From Budvicia aquatica DSM 5075 = ATCC 35567 (GTDB taxonomy: Bacteria; Pseudomonadota; Gammaproteobacteria; Enterobacterales; Enterobacteriaceae), in assembly GCF_000427805.1 (NCBI RefSeq), contig NZ_ATYS01000033.1, forward strand, positions 1-61,379: 61,379 nt of DNA, given 5' to 3'. The notes under the pieces are model-generated. The model made no database searches. It was not told where the DNA came from and worked only from the letters and a program-made list of their open reading frames with translations. Numbering within the stretch: position 1 is the first letter of the stretch; the number at the start of each line of letters is the position of its first letter. This document shows positions 1 to 8,935 of this stretch, piece by piece. A program made the translations under genes and the position numbers.

Positions 1-115
1 GGAACACATTTGAACGTCGCTTGCGACGGCCCGAAGGGCGGCGGGCAGGAAGCCCGGCGTAAACTGCCAGGCTTTAATTAAAAGTAATAACCCTCAGCGT
101 AAGCTGGGGGTTTTT
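1..115 (+). terminator. Distal terminator region of an rRNA operon (rrnB T2-like)
   Basis: The stretch TTTGAACGTCGCTTGCGACG, followed by CGGCCCGAAGGGCGG, GGGCAGGA and AAACTGCCAGGC, closely follows the E. coli rrnB region between T1 and T2, where TTTGAACGTTGCGAAGCAAC, GGCGGGCAGGACGCCC and AAACTGCCAGGC occur in the same order. A final hairpin, CCCTCAGC-GTAA-GCTGGGGG at 91-110, is followed by a T run, as expected of an intrinsic terminator. The inference is that a 5S rRNA gene on the plus strand ends just outside the left edge. No rRNA sequence itself is inside the window. Confidence 0.8.
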
Positions 116-121
116 GCTTTT

Positions 122-451
122 ATGGAATATGGAAAAATACCCTACTCGAGTACCCACCGTTTAGATCTGAGTCCTCGAATTAATGCTATTTGGCTGGACA
201 AGGGCGAATGGGAGTTACTTAAAAAGGAAGGTATTTCAGATAAGCTTAATTCGATCTTTACTGATGTATGGCAGCGTAGGATTCGTGAGTCTTTAGCCCA
301 TAATCAATTCGATACTTTATATAGTACCGAGTTTGGGCAAGAGGATTATGAAAAAGTTAAGTGCATCCGAGCGTGGTTACTACAACATCCCCATAAAGAT
401 AAATTAACCGCTTTTCTGTTGGCCGATAATCCATGGTCAGCGCTTAAATAG
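122..451 (+). CDS. Hypothetical protein, 109 aa
   Basis: I do not recognise this protein. It is acidic to neutral, predicted soluble, rich in Trp and charged residues (for example WLDKGEWELLKKEG), with no signal peptide or membrane segment. The ATG lies directly after the T run of the rrn terminator and has no visible ribosome binding site, and there is no other Met in the frame, so the start is uncertain and the gene may be poorly expressed or shortened at its 5' end. It is followed by a strong bidirectional hairpin at 468-488, which supports a real transcription unit ending here. Small genes directly behind rrn terminators are often lineage specific. Confidence 0.45.
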   Translation: MEYGKIPYSSTHRLDLSPRINAIWLDKGEWELLKKEGISDKLNSIFTDVWQRRIRESLAHNQFDTLYSTEFGQEDYEKVKCIRAWLLQHPHKDKLTAFLLADNPWSALK

Positions 452-467
452 TTAAGTGATAAAAATT

Positions 468-488
468 AAAGGCGCCATCGGCGCCTTT
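468..488. terminator. Bidirectional intrinsic terminator
   Basis: Perfect 9-bp stem AAAGGCGCC / GGCGCCTTT with a 3-nt ATC loop. It sits between the unknown gene ending at 451 and the convergent actP ending at 504, so it can serve both strands. Confidence 0.8.
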
Positions 489-503
489 AACATCGGTGTT
501 TAA

Positions 504-2159
504 TCAATGAGATGTGCTTTCTGAAGCACCATAACCGGTTTGTGAACGAACAAATTGTGGATAGAAACGAATACGCTCCTGCTGGGCATTCAGTGATGTA
601 TCGGTGATGGAGAAGAACCAAGTACCAATAAATGCGGCTGCCATGGAGAACAGTGCCGGGTACTCATAAGGATAAATTGCTTTTTCATGCCCCAAGATTT
701 GTACCCAGATGGTCGGGCCAAGAATCATTAGAGTAACGGCAGAAATTAATCCCAGCCAGCCGCCAATCATTGCACCTCGGGTAGTTAATTTTGGCCAGTA
801 CATCGACAGAATGATGATGGGGAAGTTACAGCTGGCTGCAATAGAGAACGCCAGCCCGACCATAAATGCAATATTCTGCTTCTCAAACAAGATTCCGAGT
901 CCGATGGCCACAACGCCGAGTGCCACGGTGGTAATTTTAGACACTTTGAGCTCATTGCGTTCCGTGGCTTTTCCAGATTTTATGACGTTGGCATAAAGGT
1001 CATGAGAAACGGCTGATGCCCCTGCTAACGTTAGCCCGGAAACAACCGCCAGGATAGTTGCAAAAGCGACCGCCGAGATAAATCCGAGGAAGAAGCTGCC
1101 GCCTACGGCATCAGCAAGGTGAACCGCTGCCATATTGTTTCCGCCTAATAGAACGCCGCTGGCATCTTTAAACATTGGATTTGAACCGACCAATAAAATG
1201 GCGCCGAATCCAATAATAAAAGTCAGAATGTAGAAGTAACCGATAAAACCCGTTGCGTAGAATACGCTTTTACGCGCTTCTTTTGCGTCACTGACGGTAA
1301 AGAAACGCATTAAAATGTGCGGTAATCCGGCAGTACCAAACATCAGGGCTAACCCTAATGATAATGCTGATATTGGATCTGAAACTAATCCTCCGGGGCT
1401 CATGATAGCCAGTCCCTTAGGATGTACTTTTGTTGCCTGTAGAAACAATTCATTGAAATTAAAGTTAACGGACTTCATTACCATAATCGCCATGAAGCTG
1501 GCGCCGGAAAGCAGTAAGACGGCCTTAATGATTTGTACCCACGTTGTTGCCAACATGCCGCCAAATAGCACATATAACACCATCAGTATGCCAACCAGTA
1601 TCACTGCAACGTGATAATTGAGACCAAAAAGTAGTTGAATAAGTTTACCTGCGCCGACCATCTGAGCAATAAGGTATAAGGCGACAACAACTAATGAGCC
1701 GCAGGCAGATAAGGTCCTGATAGGCTTTTGTTTCAGTCGGTATGAGGCGACGTCGGCAAAGGTATATTTGCCTAAATTGCGCAGCCGTTCTGCAATAAGA
1801 AATAGGATGATTGGCCAGCCGATTAAGAAGCCGATGGAGTAAATTAGCCCGTCATAACCGGAGGTATATACCAGTGCCGATATACCGAGGAAGGAGGCCG
1901 CAGACATAAAGTCACCGGCAATAGCCAGACCGTTTTGAAAGCCGGTGATTTTGCCGCCGGCGGTATAATAATCAGAACGTGAACGGGTTCGTTTAGAGGC
2001 CCAATAGGTGATATATAACGTTAAGCATACAAACAGCACAAACATGATGATAGCTTCAACGTTTAAAGGCTGACGCTTCACTTCTCCTCCGATAGCATCA
2101 GCATAGGCCAGAGGTGATAAAGCGAGCAGAGATAGTGCAGCTAAAGATCGGATCTTCAT
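504..2159 (-). CDS. actP: Cation/acetate symporter ActP
   Basis: Sodium:solute symporter (SSS) family permease that takes up acetate, and in E. coli also glycolate and tellurite, across the inner membrane. The 551-aa length matches E. coli ActP (549). The N terminus ([20 protein letters not shown]) reads as a signal peptide, as in E. coli, and is followed by about 13 hydrophobic segments. The SSS core reads [18 protein letters not shown], and the C-terminal half carries the long TM pairs typical of the family. Its start overlaps the stop of yjcH by 4 bp (ATGA), so the two are translationally coupled as the distal part of acs-yjcH-actP. Together with Acs it scavenges low acetate. Nothing looks unusual. 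Confidence 0.97.
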   Translation of the reverse strand: MKIRSLAALSLLALSPLAYADAIGGEVKRQPLNVEAIIMFVLFVCLTLYITYWASKRTRSRSDYYTAGGKITGFQNGLAIAGDFMSAASFLGISALVYTSGYDGLIYSIGFLIGWPIILFLIAERLRNLGKYTFADVASYRLKQKPIRTLSACGSLVVVALYLIAQMVGAGKLIQLLFGLNYHVAVILVGILMVLYVLFGGMLATTWVQIIKAVLLLSGASFMAIMVMKSVNFNFNELFLQATKVHPKGLAIMSPGGLVSDPISALSLGLALMFGTAGLPHILMRFFTVSDAKEARKSVFYATGFIGYFYILTFIIGFGAILLVGSNPMFKDASGVLLGGNNMAAVHLADAVGGSFFLGFISAVAFATILAVVSGLTLAGASAVSHDLYANVIKSGKATERNELKVSKITTVALGVVAIGLGILFEKQNIAFMVGLAFSIAASCNFPIIILSMYWPKLTTRGAMIGGWLGLISAVTLMILGPTIWVQILGHEKAIYPYEYPALFSMAAAFIGTWFFSITDTSLNAQQERIRFYPQFVRSQTGYGASESTSH

Positions 2160-2467
2160 TTTTTCGCCTCATCTAATATTTGGGCATTCATTTCATCGAA
2201 TTCCCCGTTCGCCCGATAAACGTAAATACCGGTTAAGACGAATGAGATAACGATCAGTCCAACGCCAATTGGAATTCCCCTGGTTATACTCGAACCTTCA
2301 GATATCGGTGTTCCCAACCACTGTGGCGCAAAGGCGATTAAAAAGATAAACGCAACATAAAGCGCCAACGTAATCGATGAAAGCAACCAAGCGAAGCGTT
2401 CACGTTTTTGTACAAGTTCTTTGAAATGCGGGTTGTTTTCAATCCGTTGATAAATGGGGTCATTCAT
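2156..2467 (-). CDS. yjcH: DUF485 inner-membrane protein YjcH
   Basis: Small inner-membrane protein of the DUF485 family, 103 aa, the same size as E. coli YjcH (104). It has two predicted membrane helices, around residues 25-47 ([20 protein letters not shown]) and 60-85 ([20 protein letters not shown]), with a conserved N-terminal charged segment. Family members are almost always encoded between acetyl-CoA synthetase and the acetate permease. The exact role is unknown; an accessory function for ActP is assumed. It lies 55 bp downstream of acs and overlaps actP by 4 bp. Confidence 0.95.
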   Translation of the reverse strand: MNDPIYQRIENNPHFKELVQKRERFAWLLSSITLALYVAFIFLIAFAPQWLGTPISEGSSITRGIPIGVGLIVISFVLTGIYVYRANGEFDEMNAQILDEAKK

Positions 2468-2521
2468 CAGAGCGTCTCCTGTGAGATAACGATTGAATAT
2501 GGCCGCACGAAGCGGCGCTGA

Positions 2522-4480
2522 TTATGAGGCTACTTTCATTAACTCTTTTTCCTGCAGAAGTTTTTCAACAACGCTAGGGTCCGCCAGCGTAGAAATGTCA
2601 CCCAAGTTGCCTGTATCTCCATCGGCTATTTTTCGCAATATCCGGCGCATTATTTTTCCAGAACGTGTTTTCGGTAGGGTTTGGGTCCAGTGCAATATGT
2701 CTGGTGTAGCAATCGGCCCAATTTCTTTTCGCACCCACTTAATCACTTCATCATAGAGTTCATCGCTAGGCTCTTCGCCATAGTTGAGTGTGATGTAGGC
2801 ATAAATAGCCTGCCCTTTAATGTAGTGAGGGATCCCGACAACGGCGGCCTCTGCAATTTTCGGATGGGAAACGAGAGCCGATTCAATTTCAGCCGTTCCC
2901 AGACGGTGTCCTGAAACATTCAGCACATCATCAACGCGTCCGGTTATCCAGTAATAGCCATCTTCATCTCTACGGGCACCGTCACCGCTGAAGTAACTAC
3001 CTTTAAATGAGGCAAAGTAGGTCTGTTCAAAGCGGTCGTGATCGCCGTATAGCGTACGGGCCTGAGCGGGCCATGAATCAGTAATAATTAAATTGCCTTC
3101 GCTTGGGCCGTCCAGCAGTTTTCCGTCGTTATCAACCAGAGCCGGTTTCACACCAAAAAAAGGTAAGGTGGCCGAGCCCGCTTTAAGTTCGGTGGCGCCC
3201 GGTAGCGGCGTTAACATAAATCCGCCGGTTTCAGTCTGCCACCATGTATCGACGATCGGACATTTACTATTACCGATAGTGTTGTAATACCATTCCCACG
3301 CTTCAGGGTTGATAGGTTCACCTACGCTTCCCATAATACGAAGTGACGTGCGCTGAGTACCTGTGATGGCCAGATCTCCCTGAGCCATTAAGGAACGGAT
3401 TGCCGTTGGTGCGGTATAAAGAATATTAACGTTATATTTATCCACTATCTGAGACATACGATTAGCTGCCGGGTAGGTTAATAAGCCTTCAAATAGCAGG
3501 GTGGTAGCCCCGTTACATAGCGGTCCGTATAACGCATAGCTATGTCCGGTAACCCAACCCATATCGGCAGTACACCAATAAATTTCACCTTCGTGATAAT
3601 CAAAAACGTATTTGAACGTCAGGGCGGCATAAACCAGATAGCCCCCAGTGGTATGTAGTACGCCTTTTGGCTTACCGGTTGAACCCGAGGTATATAGAAT
3701 GAATAACGGATTTTCTGCGCTAAGCTCGACCGGCGGACAATCATCAGAAGCAGTATCATTCAGCTCATGCCACCATAAATCATGACCTGTTTTCCAGTCG
3801 ATATTATTACCGGTTCGCTTAAATACGATGGTATGTTCAACGCTGTTAACATTGGGATTGGCTAATGCGTCATCGACATTTTTCTTCAGCGGAATAGTTT
3901 TTCCTGCCCGCACGCCTTCATCAGCGGTAATGACCAACCGGGAATTCGAATCGATAATTCGGCCAGAAATGGCATCAGGTGAAAAACCACCAAAAATAAC
4001 CGAATGGATTAATCCAAGGCGGGTACAGGCCAGCATCGCAATAGCCGTTTCGGGCACCATTGGCATATAAATGGCGACCACATCCCCTTGCTTTAGGCCT
4101 AATGACCGCAAGACATTGGCAAATTTACACACTCGCTGATGAAGTTGGCGATAGGTAATCTTTTGCGACTGTGATCCATCATCGCTTTCCCAAATAATCG
4201 CCACCTGCTCACCTCTGGTGGCTAAATGGCGATCTAAGCAGTTAGCTGAAAGATTGAGGGTACCGTCTTCAAACCAACGGATATCAATATTCCCCGGGGC
4301 AAATGAGGTATTTTTAACCTTAGTATAAGGTTTTATCCAATCCACAATTTTCCCCTGTTCAGCCCAAAACTGGTCAGGATCCTGTACTGATTGCTGATAC
4401 ATTGAGTCATATTGTGATTTATTGATCAGAGCGTTTTCTGCTATGGCAGCAGGAACAGGATGCTTATGAACGGTGCTCAT
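2522..4480 (-). CDS. acs: Acetyl-CoA synthetase
   Basis: AMP-forming acetate:CoA ligase (acetate + ATP + CoA to acetyl-CoA + AMP + PPi), cytosolic, and the high-affinity route of acetate assimilation. It has 652 aa, identical in length to E. coli Acs. The adenylate-forming family core motif [11 protein letters not shown] is present, as are the hinge region ([13 protein letters not shown]) and the C-terminal motif [11 protein letters not shown], whose lysine is the conserved catalytic and acetylation site. A good ribosome binding site (GGGGAC) precedes the ATG. It is the first gene of acs-yjcH-actP. In E. coli this promoter is CRP/cAMP dependent, but I could not identify a convincing CRP site by eye in the long upstream gap. 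Confidence 0.98.
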   Translation of the reverse strand: MSTVHKHPVPAAIAENALINKSQYDSMYQQSVQDPDQFWAEQGKIVDWIKPYTKVKNTSFAPGNIDIRWFEDGTLNLSANCLDRHLATRGEQVAIIWESDDGSQSQKITYRQLHQRVCKFANVLRSLGLKQGDVVAIYMPMVPETAIAMLACTRLGLIHSVIFGGFSPDAISGRIIDSNSRLVITADEGVRAGKTIPLKKNVDDALANPNVNSVEHTIVFKRTGNNIDWKTGHDLWWHELNDTASDDCPPVELSAENPLFILYTSGSTGKPKGVLHTTGGYLVYAALTFKYVFDYHEGEIYWCTADMGWVTGHSYALYGPLCNGATTLLFEGLLTYPAANRMSQIVDKYNVNILYTAPTAIRSLMAQGDLAITGTQRTSLRIMGSVGEPINPEAWEWYYNTIGNSKCPIVDTWWQTETGGFMLTPLPGATELKAGSATLPFFGVKPALVDNDGKLLDGPSEGNLIITDSWPAQARTLYGDHDRFEQTYFASFKGSYFSGDGARRDEDGYYWITGRVDDVLNVSGHRLGTAEIESALVSHPKIAEAAVVGIPHYIKGQAIYAYITLNYGEEPSDELYDEVIKWVRKEIGPIATPDILHWTQTLPKTRSGKIMRRILRKIADGDTGNLGDISTLADPSVVEKLLQEKELMKVAS

Positions 4481-5418
4481 TATTGTCCCCTTTAAATTTG
4501 TTAATATTATGTAATCTAGTTGTTAGATATAGTTTGCGCACTTTTTATGTTTGTTTTTTGCGCGTATGATCACGCTTCACTAGAGAGGATTGTGGCAATA
4601 TTTTGAAAAATCAGCACATTACAAGAACAAACGCTCTGTTATTTAGTTTTTGTTGGTGTTTTATTTTGGTCTGTTAATTTTCTATTACCAATATGAATAG
4701 ATATTGGCCCCCGAACCTCCTGTTAAGCGATTTATTTGTGTCATTTGTTGTTGTTGGTATTCTCATCAATCTGAATATCAAACGATGAAATATTGTCTGT
4801 TATTGGCTATTTCTCTCTCGCTTTTAGCACTTAGATTATAAAAATCCTACCTAAGGACCAATACTGCCATTTATTGGTTTTCAGTCACCCCTGAGTACTG
4901 AACGCCCGTTATAAATTATTTGATTAATTTATAACGTCTATTTTCACTTAACTTGTTGTTATTCATTTGAATATATAACTCTGATTGATTATGGAATAAC
5001 GATAAATCATGCAGTTTAATACCCGCTTATATCGAATTATCGCTGAATAGCTGAATAGCTGAATAGCTGAATAGCTGAATAGCTGAATAGCTGAATAGCT
5101 GAATAGCTGAATAGCTGAATAGCTGAATAGCTGACTGCTATTGGCGTAGGTAAAATTGTTATCTTGTACGTTTTTTACCAGTTAATTCGTCTGAATTTCA
5201 GTATTTATGTAAAGAAAAATGTAATTTTCATGGATAAGATGCTAAAAAGAGCACTTATTAATTTTCAAGGCTGTTTTGATTGCTGTAAAGGGAGCACAAA
5301 TTATCTGGCGGAGTAGATTGAAAATATTGATTCCCGCATAAATAAAATAAAAAAACCTTGTTTAAGGTGAGCTGTGAATTAACCGGCTTTTTCATGAAGA
5401 TTGAAGGATTTCGTATAT
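4481..5418. other. Long AT-rich divergent intergenic region between acs and gltP
   Basis: About 940 bases without a recognisable gene on either strand. It must hold the divergent promoters of acs (minus) and gltP (plus). In E. coli this place holds nrfABCDEFG; I see no nrf remnant (no CXXCK or CXXCH coding fragments). The only striking structure is the octanucleotide array at 5043-5134. The rest is AT-rich with short homopolymer runs. Confidence 0.7.
5043..5134. repeat. Tandem octanucleotide array, 11 x CTGAATAG
   Basis: Eleven perfect head-to-tail copies of CTGAATAG occupy 5043-5130, followed by a partial CTGA. The plus strand has stops in every frame, while the minus strand is open in all three frames because 8 is not a multiple of 3. 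It starts about 290 bp upstream of the gltP start and ends about 560 bp upstream of acs. Perfect arrays of this size are prone to slipped-strand length change. Confidence 0.97.
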
Positions 5419-6720
5419 ATGAAAGGTTTTAAAATTAGTTTAGCTTGGCAAATTCTGATTGCCCTTGTATTAGGGATTATCGTCGGTTCAATGATGCACG
5501 GCGGAGCATCTACAGAGTGGTTAGTGACTAACTTCTTTAAACCTGCCGGTGACATTTTTATTCGTTTAATCAAAATGATTGTTGTACCGATTGTGGTGTC
5601 AACCTTAGTGGTTGGTATTGCTGGCATCGGTGATGCGAAGAAGTTAGGCCGCATCGGATTGAAAACCATTATTTATTTTGAAATTATCACCACCATAGCT
5701 ATCGTTGTGGGCTTAGTGGCGGCTAATGTTTTTCAACCCGGTCACGGTATCGATATGTCACAGCTGAATGCTGTTGATATTTCGCAGTATAAAGCGACAA
5801 CCGCAGAAGTGCAGAGCGGGGCTCATAGCCTGGTTATCACTATCATGTCGCTTATTCCAACCAACATCTTTAAAGCGCTGGCGGCCGGCGATATGCTGCC
5901 GATTATCTTCTTCTCGGTACTGTTTGGCTTAGGCTTATCTTCACTGCCAAAAGAGACGCGTGCTCCGCTGCTCAACGTATTCAGATCAATGTCTGAAACC
6001 ATGTTTAAAGTTACCCACATGATTATGCGCTATGCGCCTGTCGGGGTATTCGCCTTAATCTCGGTTACAGTGGCTAACTTTGGTTTCTCCTCCCTGATCC
6101 CGCTGGTTAAGCTGGTTGTTCTGGTTTATGCCGCCATTATTTTCTTTGCCTTAGTGGTGCTTGGTACGGTAGCCCGGATTTGTGGGCTGCGTATTTGGAT
6201 CTTAATCCGTATTCTAAAAGATGAACTGATTCTGGCTTATTCCACCGCCAGTTCTGAAACGGTGTTGCCAAGAATTATTGAAAAAATGGAAGCCTACGGT
6301 GCTCCGAAAGCGATCACCGGCTTTGTCGTTCCTACGGGCTATTCATTTAATCTCGATGGTTCTACGCTGTATCAGAGCATCGCCGCCATCTTTATTGCTC
6401 AGCTATATGGGATTGAACTCAGCCTGATGCAGGAAATCACTCTGGTGCTGACGCTTATGGTGACTTCTAAAGGTATTGCCGGCGTTCCGGGCGTTTCGTT
6501 CGTGGTGCTGTTGGCAACCTTAGGAAGCGTCGGTATCCCATTAGACGGCCTGATGTTTATCGCTGGGGTTGACCGTATCATGGATATGGCCCGTACCGCG
6601 TTGAACGTTGTGGGTAACGCACTGGCCGTTCTGGTTATTGCCAAATGGGAAAGACAGTTCGATAAAGCTAAAGCCGTTGCATATGAAGCGGAAATGCTTG
6701 GTAAAGTAAAAAGTATCTAA
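5419..6720 (+). CDS. gltP: Proton/glutamate-aspartate symporter GltP
   Basis: Dicarboxylate/amino acid:cation symporter (DAACS) of the inner membrane that imports glutamate and aspartate with protons. The protein aligns along its whole length with E. coli GltP (437 aa). Family signatures are visible: the serine-rich reentrant-loop sequence AYSTASSETVLPR, the PTGYSFNLDGS motif and the transport-core segment GIAGVPGVSFVVLLATLG. I chose ATG 5419, giving 433 aa starting MKGFKISLAWQ like E. coli MKNIKFSLAWQ, with AAGGA about 10 bases upstream; an in-frame TTG at 5401 would add six residues. A strong terminator follows at 6751. The gene is divergent from acs and separated from it by the repeat-bearing gap. 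Confidence 0.97.
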   Translation: MKGFKISLAWQILIALVLGIIVGSMMHGGASTEWLVTNFFKPAGDIFIRLIKMIVVPIVVSTLVVGIAGIGDAKKLGRIGLKTIIYFEIITTIAIVVGLVAANVFQPGHGIDMSQLNAVDISQYKATTAEVQSGAHSLVITIMSLIPTNIFKALAAGDMLPIIFFSVLFGLGLSSLPKETRAPLLNVFRSMSETMFKVTHMIMRYAPVGVFALISVTVANFGFSSLIPLVKLVVLVYAAIIFFALVVLGTVARICGLRIWILIRILKDELILAYSTASSETVLPRIIEKMEAYGAPKAITGFVVPTGYSFNLDGSTLYQSIAAIFIAQLYGIELSLMQEITLVLTLMVTSKGIAGVPGVSFVVLLATLGSVGIPLDGLMFIAGVDRIMDMARTALNVVGNALAVLVIAKWERQFDKAKAVAYEAEMLGKVKSI

Positions 6721-6750
6721 CCCTCAATTAGATACTTGAATTAACTTGCT

Positions 6751-6786
6751 CGATCAAAAGGCCACCGAAAGGTGGCTTTTTGATCG
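6751..6786 (+). terminator. Intrinsic terminator of gltP
   Basis: Long stem CGATCAAAAGGCCACC / GGTGGCTTTTTGATCG with a GAAA tetraloop and one mismatch. The right arm contains a run of five T. Confidence 0.88.
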
Positions 6787-6820
6787 GCTTAATAAAGTGA
6801 ATAATCAAATATGGACACAT

Positions 6821-6833
6821 GTTCAAGTTGAAC
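6821..6833. promoter_or_regulatory. Candidate operator of the TetR-family regulator
   Basis: Perfect palindrome GTTCAA-G-TTGAAC about 40-55 bp upstream of the TetR-type gene start, where autoregulatory operators of this family usually lie. The assignment is positional inference. No second copy was seen in the 91-bp gap before the MATE gene, so the pump could be co-transcribed with the regulator. Confidence 0.45.
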
Positions 6834-6875
6834 GTATGATCAATATTCGATTGGGTAATGAAGTCAGGTTTAGTC

Positions 6876-7484
6876 ATGTCTTATATGGCGAAGGATGAGC
6901 GGCGCGCGGCGATACTTAACGCGGCAATTAAAGTAGCGCTTAGCGATGGTTTTATGAATATTACTACCCGTAAAGTCAGCGCTGAGCTGGGCGCGGCGAC
7001 AGGGATTATTCATCACCATTTTTCGTCTACCGCTGAGTTAAGACGCGAGGTGTTCCGCCAGTTTACCCTACGGGATCATCAAGACGTCTGTAACCGAATT
7101 ATCGGCATGACATTACCGGAGCAACTGTTTCATTTGCTCGACTATTCCAATACGTCACCTGAAGATCCTGCGTACAAATTATGGAACGATGCATGGGCCG
7201 AGGCGGTTCGAGATAAGGCGCTGAGTCAAATATACAGTGACTCATTAGTGATGCTCCATAAGACCGTTGTTGATGTGATAGAGCAAGGATGCCACCAGGG
7301 CTATTTCCACCCGGATACCCGAACCGAGAGTATTGCGACTAAAGCCTGGCGGTTAATGTCCATCAGCTTTGGTGCTATGTCGATATCTGATATTAATCCG
7401 GCGCTCTTGTTGCCGGTATCTTCTGCTGAGCTACTGAGAAACAGTATTCGTAGTGAGCTCGGACAAAAGTCTATTACTGACTGA
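6876..7484 (+). CDS. TetR-family transcriptional regulator
   Basis: Dimeric HTH repressor, about 202 aa from ATG 6876. The N-terminal TetR domain is clear (AAILNAAIKVALSDGFMNIT, then VSAELGAATGIIHHHF as the recognition-helix region). The ligand-binding half resembles BetI-type TetR_C domains, but I would not call it BetI because no betaine genes are nearby. The start is ambiguous: ATG 6858 adds six residues, and ATG 6876 has AGG about 8 bases upstream. It precedes a MATE pump gene on the same strand with a 91-bp gap, so it most likely controls that pump and itself; the GTTCAAGTTGAAC palindrome upstream is the likely operator. The ligand is unknown. Confidence 0.9.
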   Translation: MSYMAKDERRAAILNAAIKVALSDGFMNITTRKVSAELGAATGIIHHHFSSTAELRREVFRQFTLRDHQDVCNRIIGMTLPEQLFHLLDYSNTSPEDPAYKLWNDAWAEAVRDKALSQIYSDSLVMLHKTVVDVIEQGCHQGYFHPDTRTESIATKAWRLMSISFGAMSISDINPALLLPVSSAELLRNSIRSELGQKSITD

Positions 7485-7575
7485 GCAGATAAACCTGTTC
7501 TTTGGCCCTCAGCACCATGCTGTGATGCCTTTCTTATTTGATATGTTTTTAACTGATTAGATTTAGGATGTTGTT

Positions 7576-8919
7576 ATGCAGACCCGAAAAATAGGTCCGC
7601 TTTTTGCTCGTTATACGATACCGGCCCTGATTGCTATGTTGGTCAGTGGCACCTATCAAATTATCGATGGAATATTTGTTGGTCGCTACATTGGCAGCGA
7701 CGGTCTGGCTGCGATAAATCTGGCATGGCCAATGGTCGGCGTTTTGCTGGCCGTTGGCCTAATGATTGGTATCGGTATTGGTAGCCATATATCCCTTAAC
7801 CGCGGGGCGGGTGATGATGAAAAAGCGTCGGCATTTTTAGGCCAATTGCCTCTATTGCTGATTGTACCGGGGATTATATTAAGCGTTATTCTGCTATTTA
7901 CCGGTTATTTATTGCTGGATTTCCAAGGTGCAACCGGTAACGTTTTGCACTATGGCTATGACTATCTGAAGGTTATTGCCTTTTCTGCCCCCTTTGTGTT
8001 GGGTAGCATTGCCGTTCCTTATATTATGCGCAACCTTAATGCTCCGCGTTTAGCCACAACGTTTATGGTGGTCGGGGCATTAATGAACATCTGTCTGGAC
8101 TATCTGTTTATCGTTCATTTAAAGCTGGAGTTGGTCGGTGCCGGGCTGGCTACGGTGATTTCAGAAACGACCGCGATGGTGCTGGCGTTAATCTATATTT
8201 TTAATAAACGCAGCCCTATGCGTATACGGCGTCGTCACTTTGCGCCACGTTTAGACCTAAGCTGGAAAATTTGTAAAAACGGGGCATCTAGCCTGTTTAT
8301 GTACCTGTATATCGGTTTCACCATTGTTGCTCATAATTTTATGTTTATGAAATACGGTAACTCGGTATCCGTTGCAGCTTATGCCATTGCCGGCTATCTA
8401 CTGACTTTTTACTATCTGCTGGTGGAAGGCGTTGCTCATGGGATGCAGCCGATTGTTAGTCGGTTCTATGGGGAAAGAAATATTGATGCTACTAAAAAGG
8501 TACTCGGGCTAGCCATGTATTACGGCATTGGCGGCGGCGCGATTTATACTGCGTCGTTGCTGATTTTTCCGGCATTTTTTGCCGGTTTCTTCGTCGGTGA
8601 CAATGAAGAATTACGCATCATTGCGGTTCATGCTATTCGGATCTACATGTTTGCGCTGTTTGTTAGCGGATTTTTTGTGATTACCGAAGCATTTCTTCAG
8701 GCAATTGGTGAAGGTCATAAGGCATTGATTATCACCATTTGTAATATGCTGATTCAACTGCCTTTCCTGTTTATTATGCCACTGTTTTTGGGCATTGACG
8801 GCGTTTGGCTGGCGATGCCGGTATCTAGCATTGTGTTGCTAATACCGGTCAGTATTCTTTTGGTCAAACAAATTAAGAAGATTAACCGGATTAAAAAACC
8901 GATTCCGCTTAACGCATAA
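7576..8919 (+). CDS. MATE-family multidrug efflux pump
   Basis: Inner-membrane cation-coupled drug or toxin antiporter of the MATE superfamily, 447 aa with 12 predicted membrane helices in two MatE halves. The start PLFARYTIPALIAMLVSGTY and the internal ...ADG/IDGIFVGRYIG and GLATVISETTAMVL segments are typical of the MepA/DinF-like branch rather than NorM. It has a plausible RBS (TAGGATG) before ATG 7576. It lies behind a TetR regulator, a common arrangement for inducible pumps. The substrate cannot be told from sequence. Confidence 0.92.
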   Translation: MQTRKIGPLFARYTIPALIAMLVSGTYQIIDGIFVGRYIGSDGLAAINLAWPMVGVLLAVGLMIGIGIGSHISLNRGAGDDEKASAFLGQLPLLLIVPGIILSVILLFTGYLLLDFQGATGNVLHYGYDYLKVIAFSAPFVLGSIAVPYIMRNLNAPRLATTFMVVGALMNICLDYLFIVHLKLELVGAGLATVISETTAMVLALIYIFNKRSPMRIRRRHFAPRLDLSWKICKNGASSLFMYLYIGFTIVAHNFMFMKYGNSVSVAAYAIAGYLLTFYYLLVEGVAHGMQPIVSRFYGERNIDATKKVLGLAMYYGIGGGAIYTASLLIFPAFFAGFFVGDNEELRIIAVHAIRIYMFALFVSGFFVITEAFLQAIGEGHKALIITICNMLIQLPFLFIMPLFLGIDGVWLAMPVSSIVLLIPVSILLVKQIKKINRIKKPIPLNA

Positions 8920-8935
8920 TCTCTAAAAATAGCGC

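Noticed and set aside
1-120. tRNA or 5S rRNA gene at the left edge
   Set aside because: The AAACTGCCAGGC string resembles the 5S 3' end, but it also occurs in the rrnB T2 spacer, and the surrounding bases match that spacer rather than 5S.
5043-5134. Tandem array as a CRISPR locus
   Set aside because: The units are 8 bp, contiguous and without spacers, and no cas genes are nearby.
4481-5418. CRP sites for acs
   Set aside because: TGTGA/TCACA-like pieces occur but no pair with the right 6-base spacing was convincing by eye.
5379-5669. 96-codon minus-strand frame opposite the start of gltP
   Set aside because: It lies antisense to well-conserved gltP codons and has no RBS or family features.
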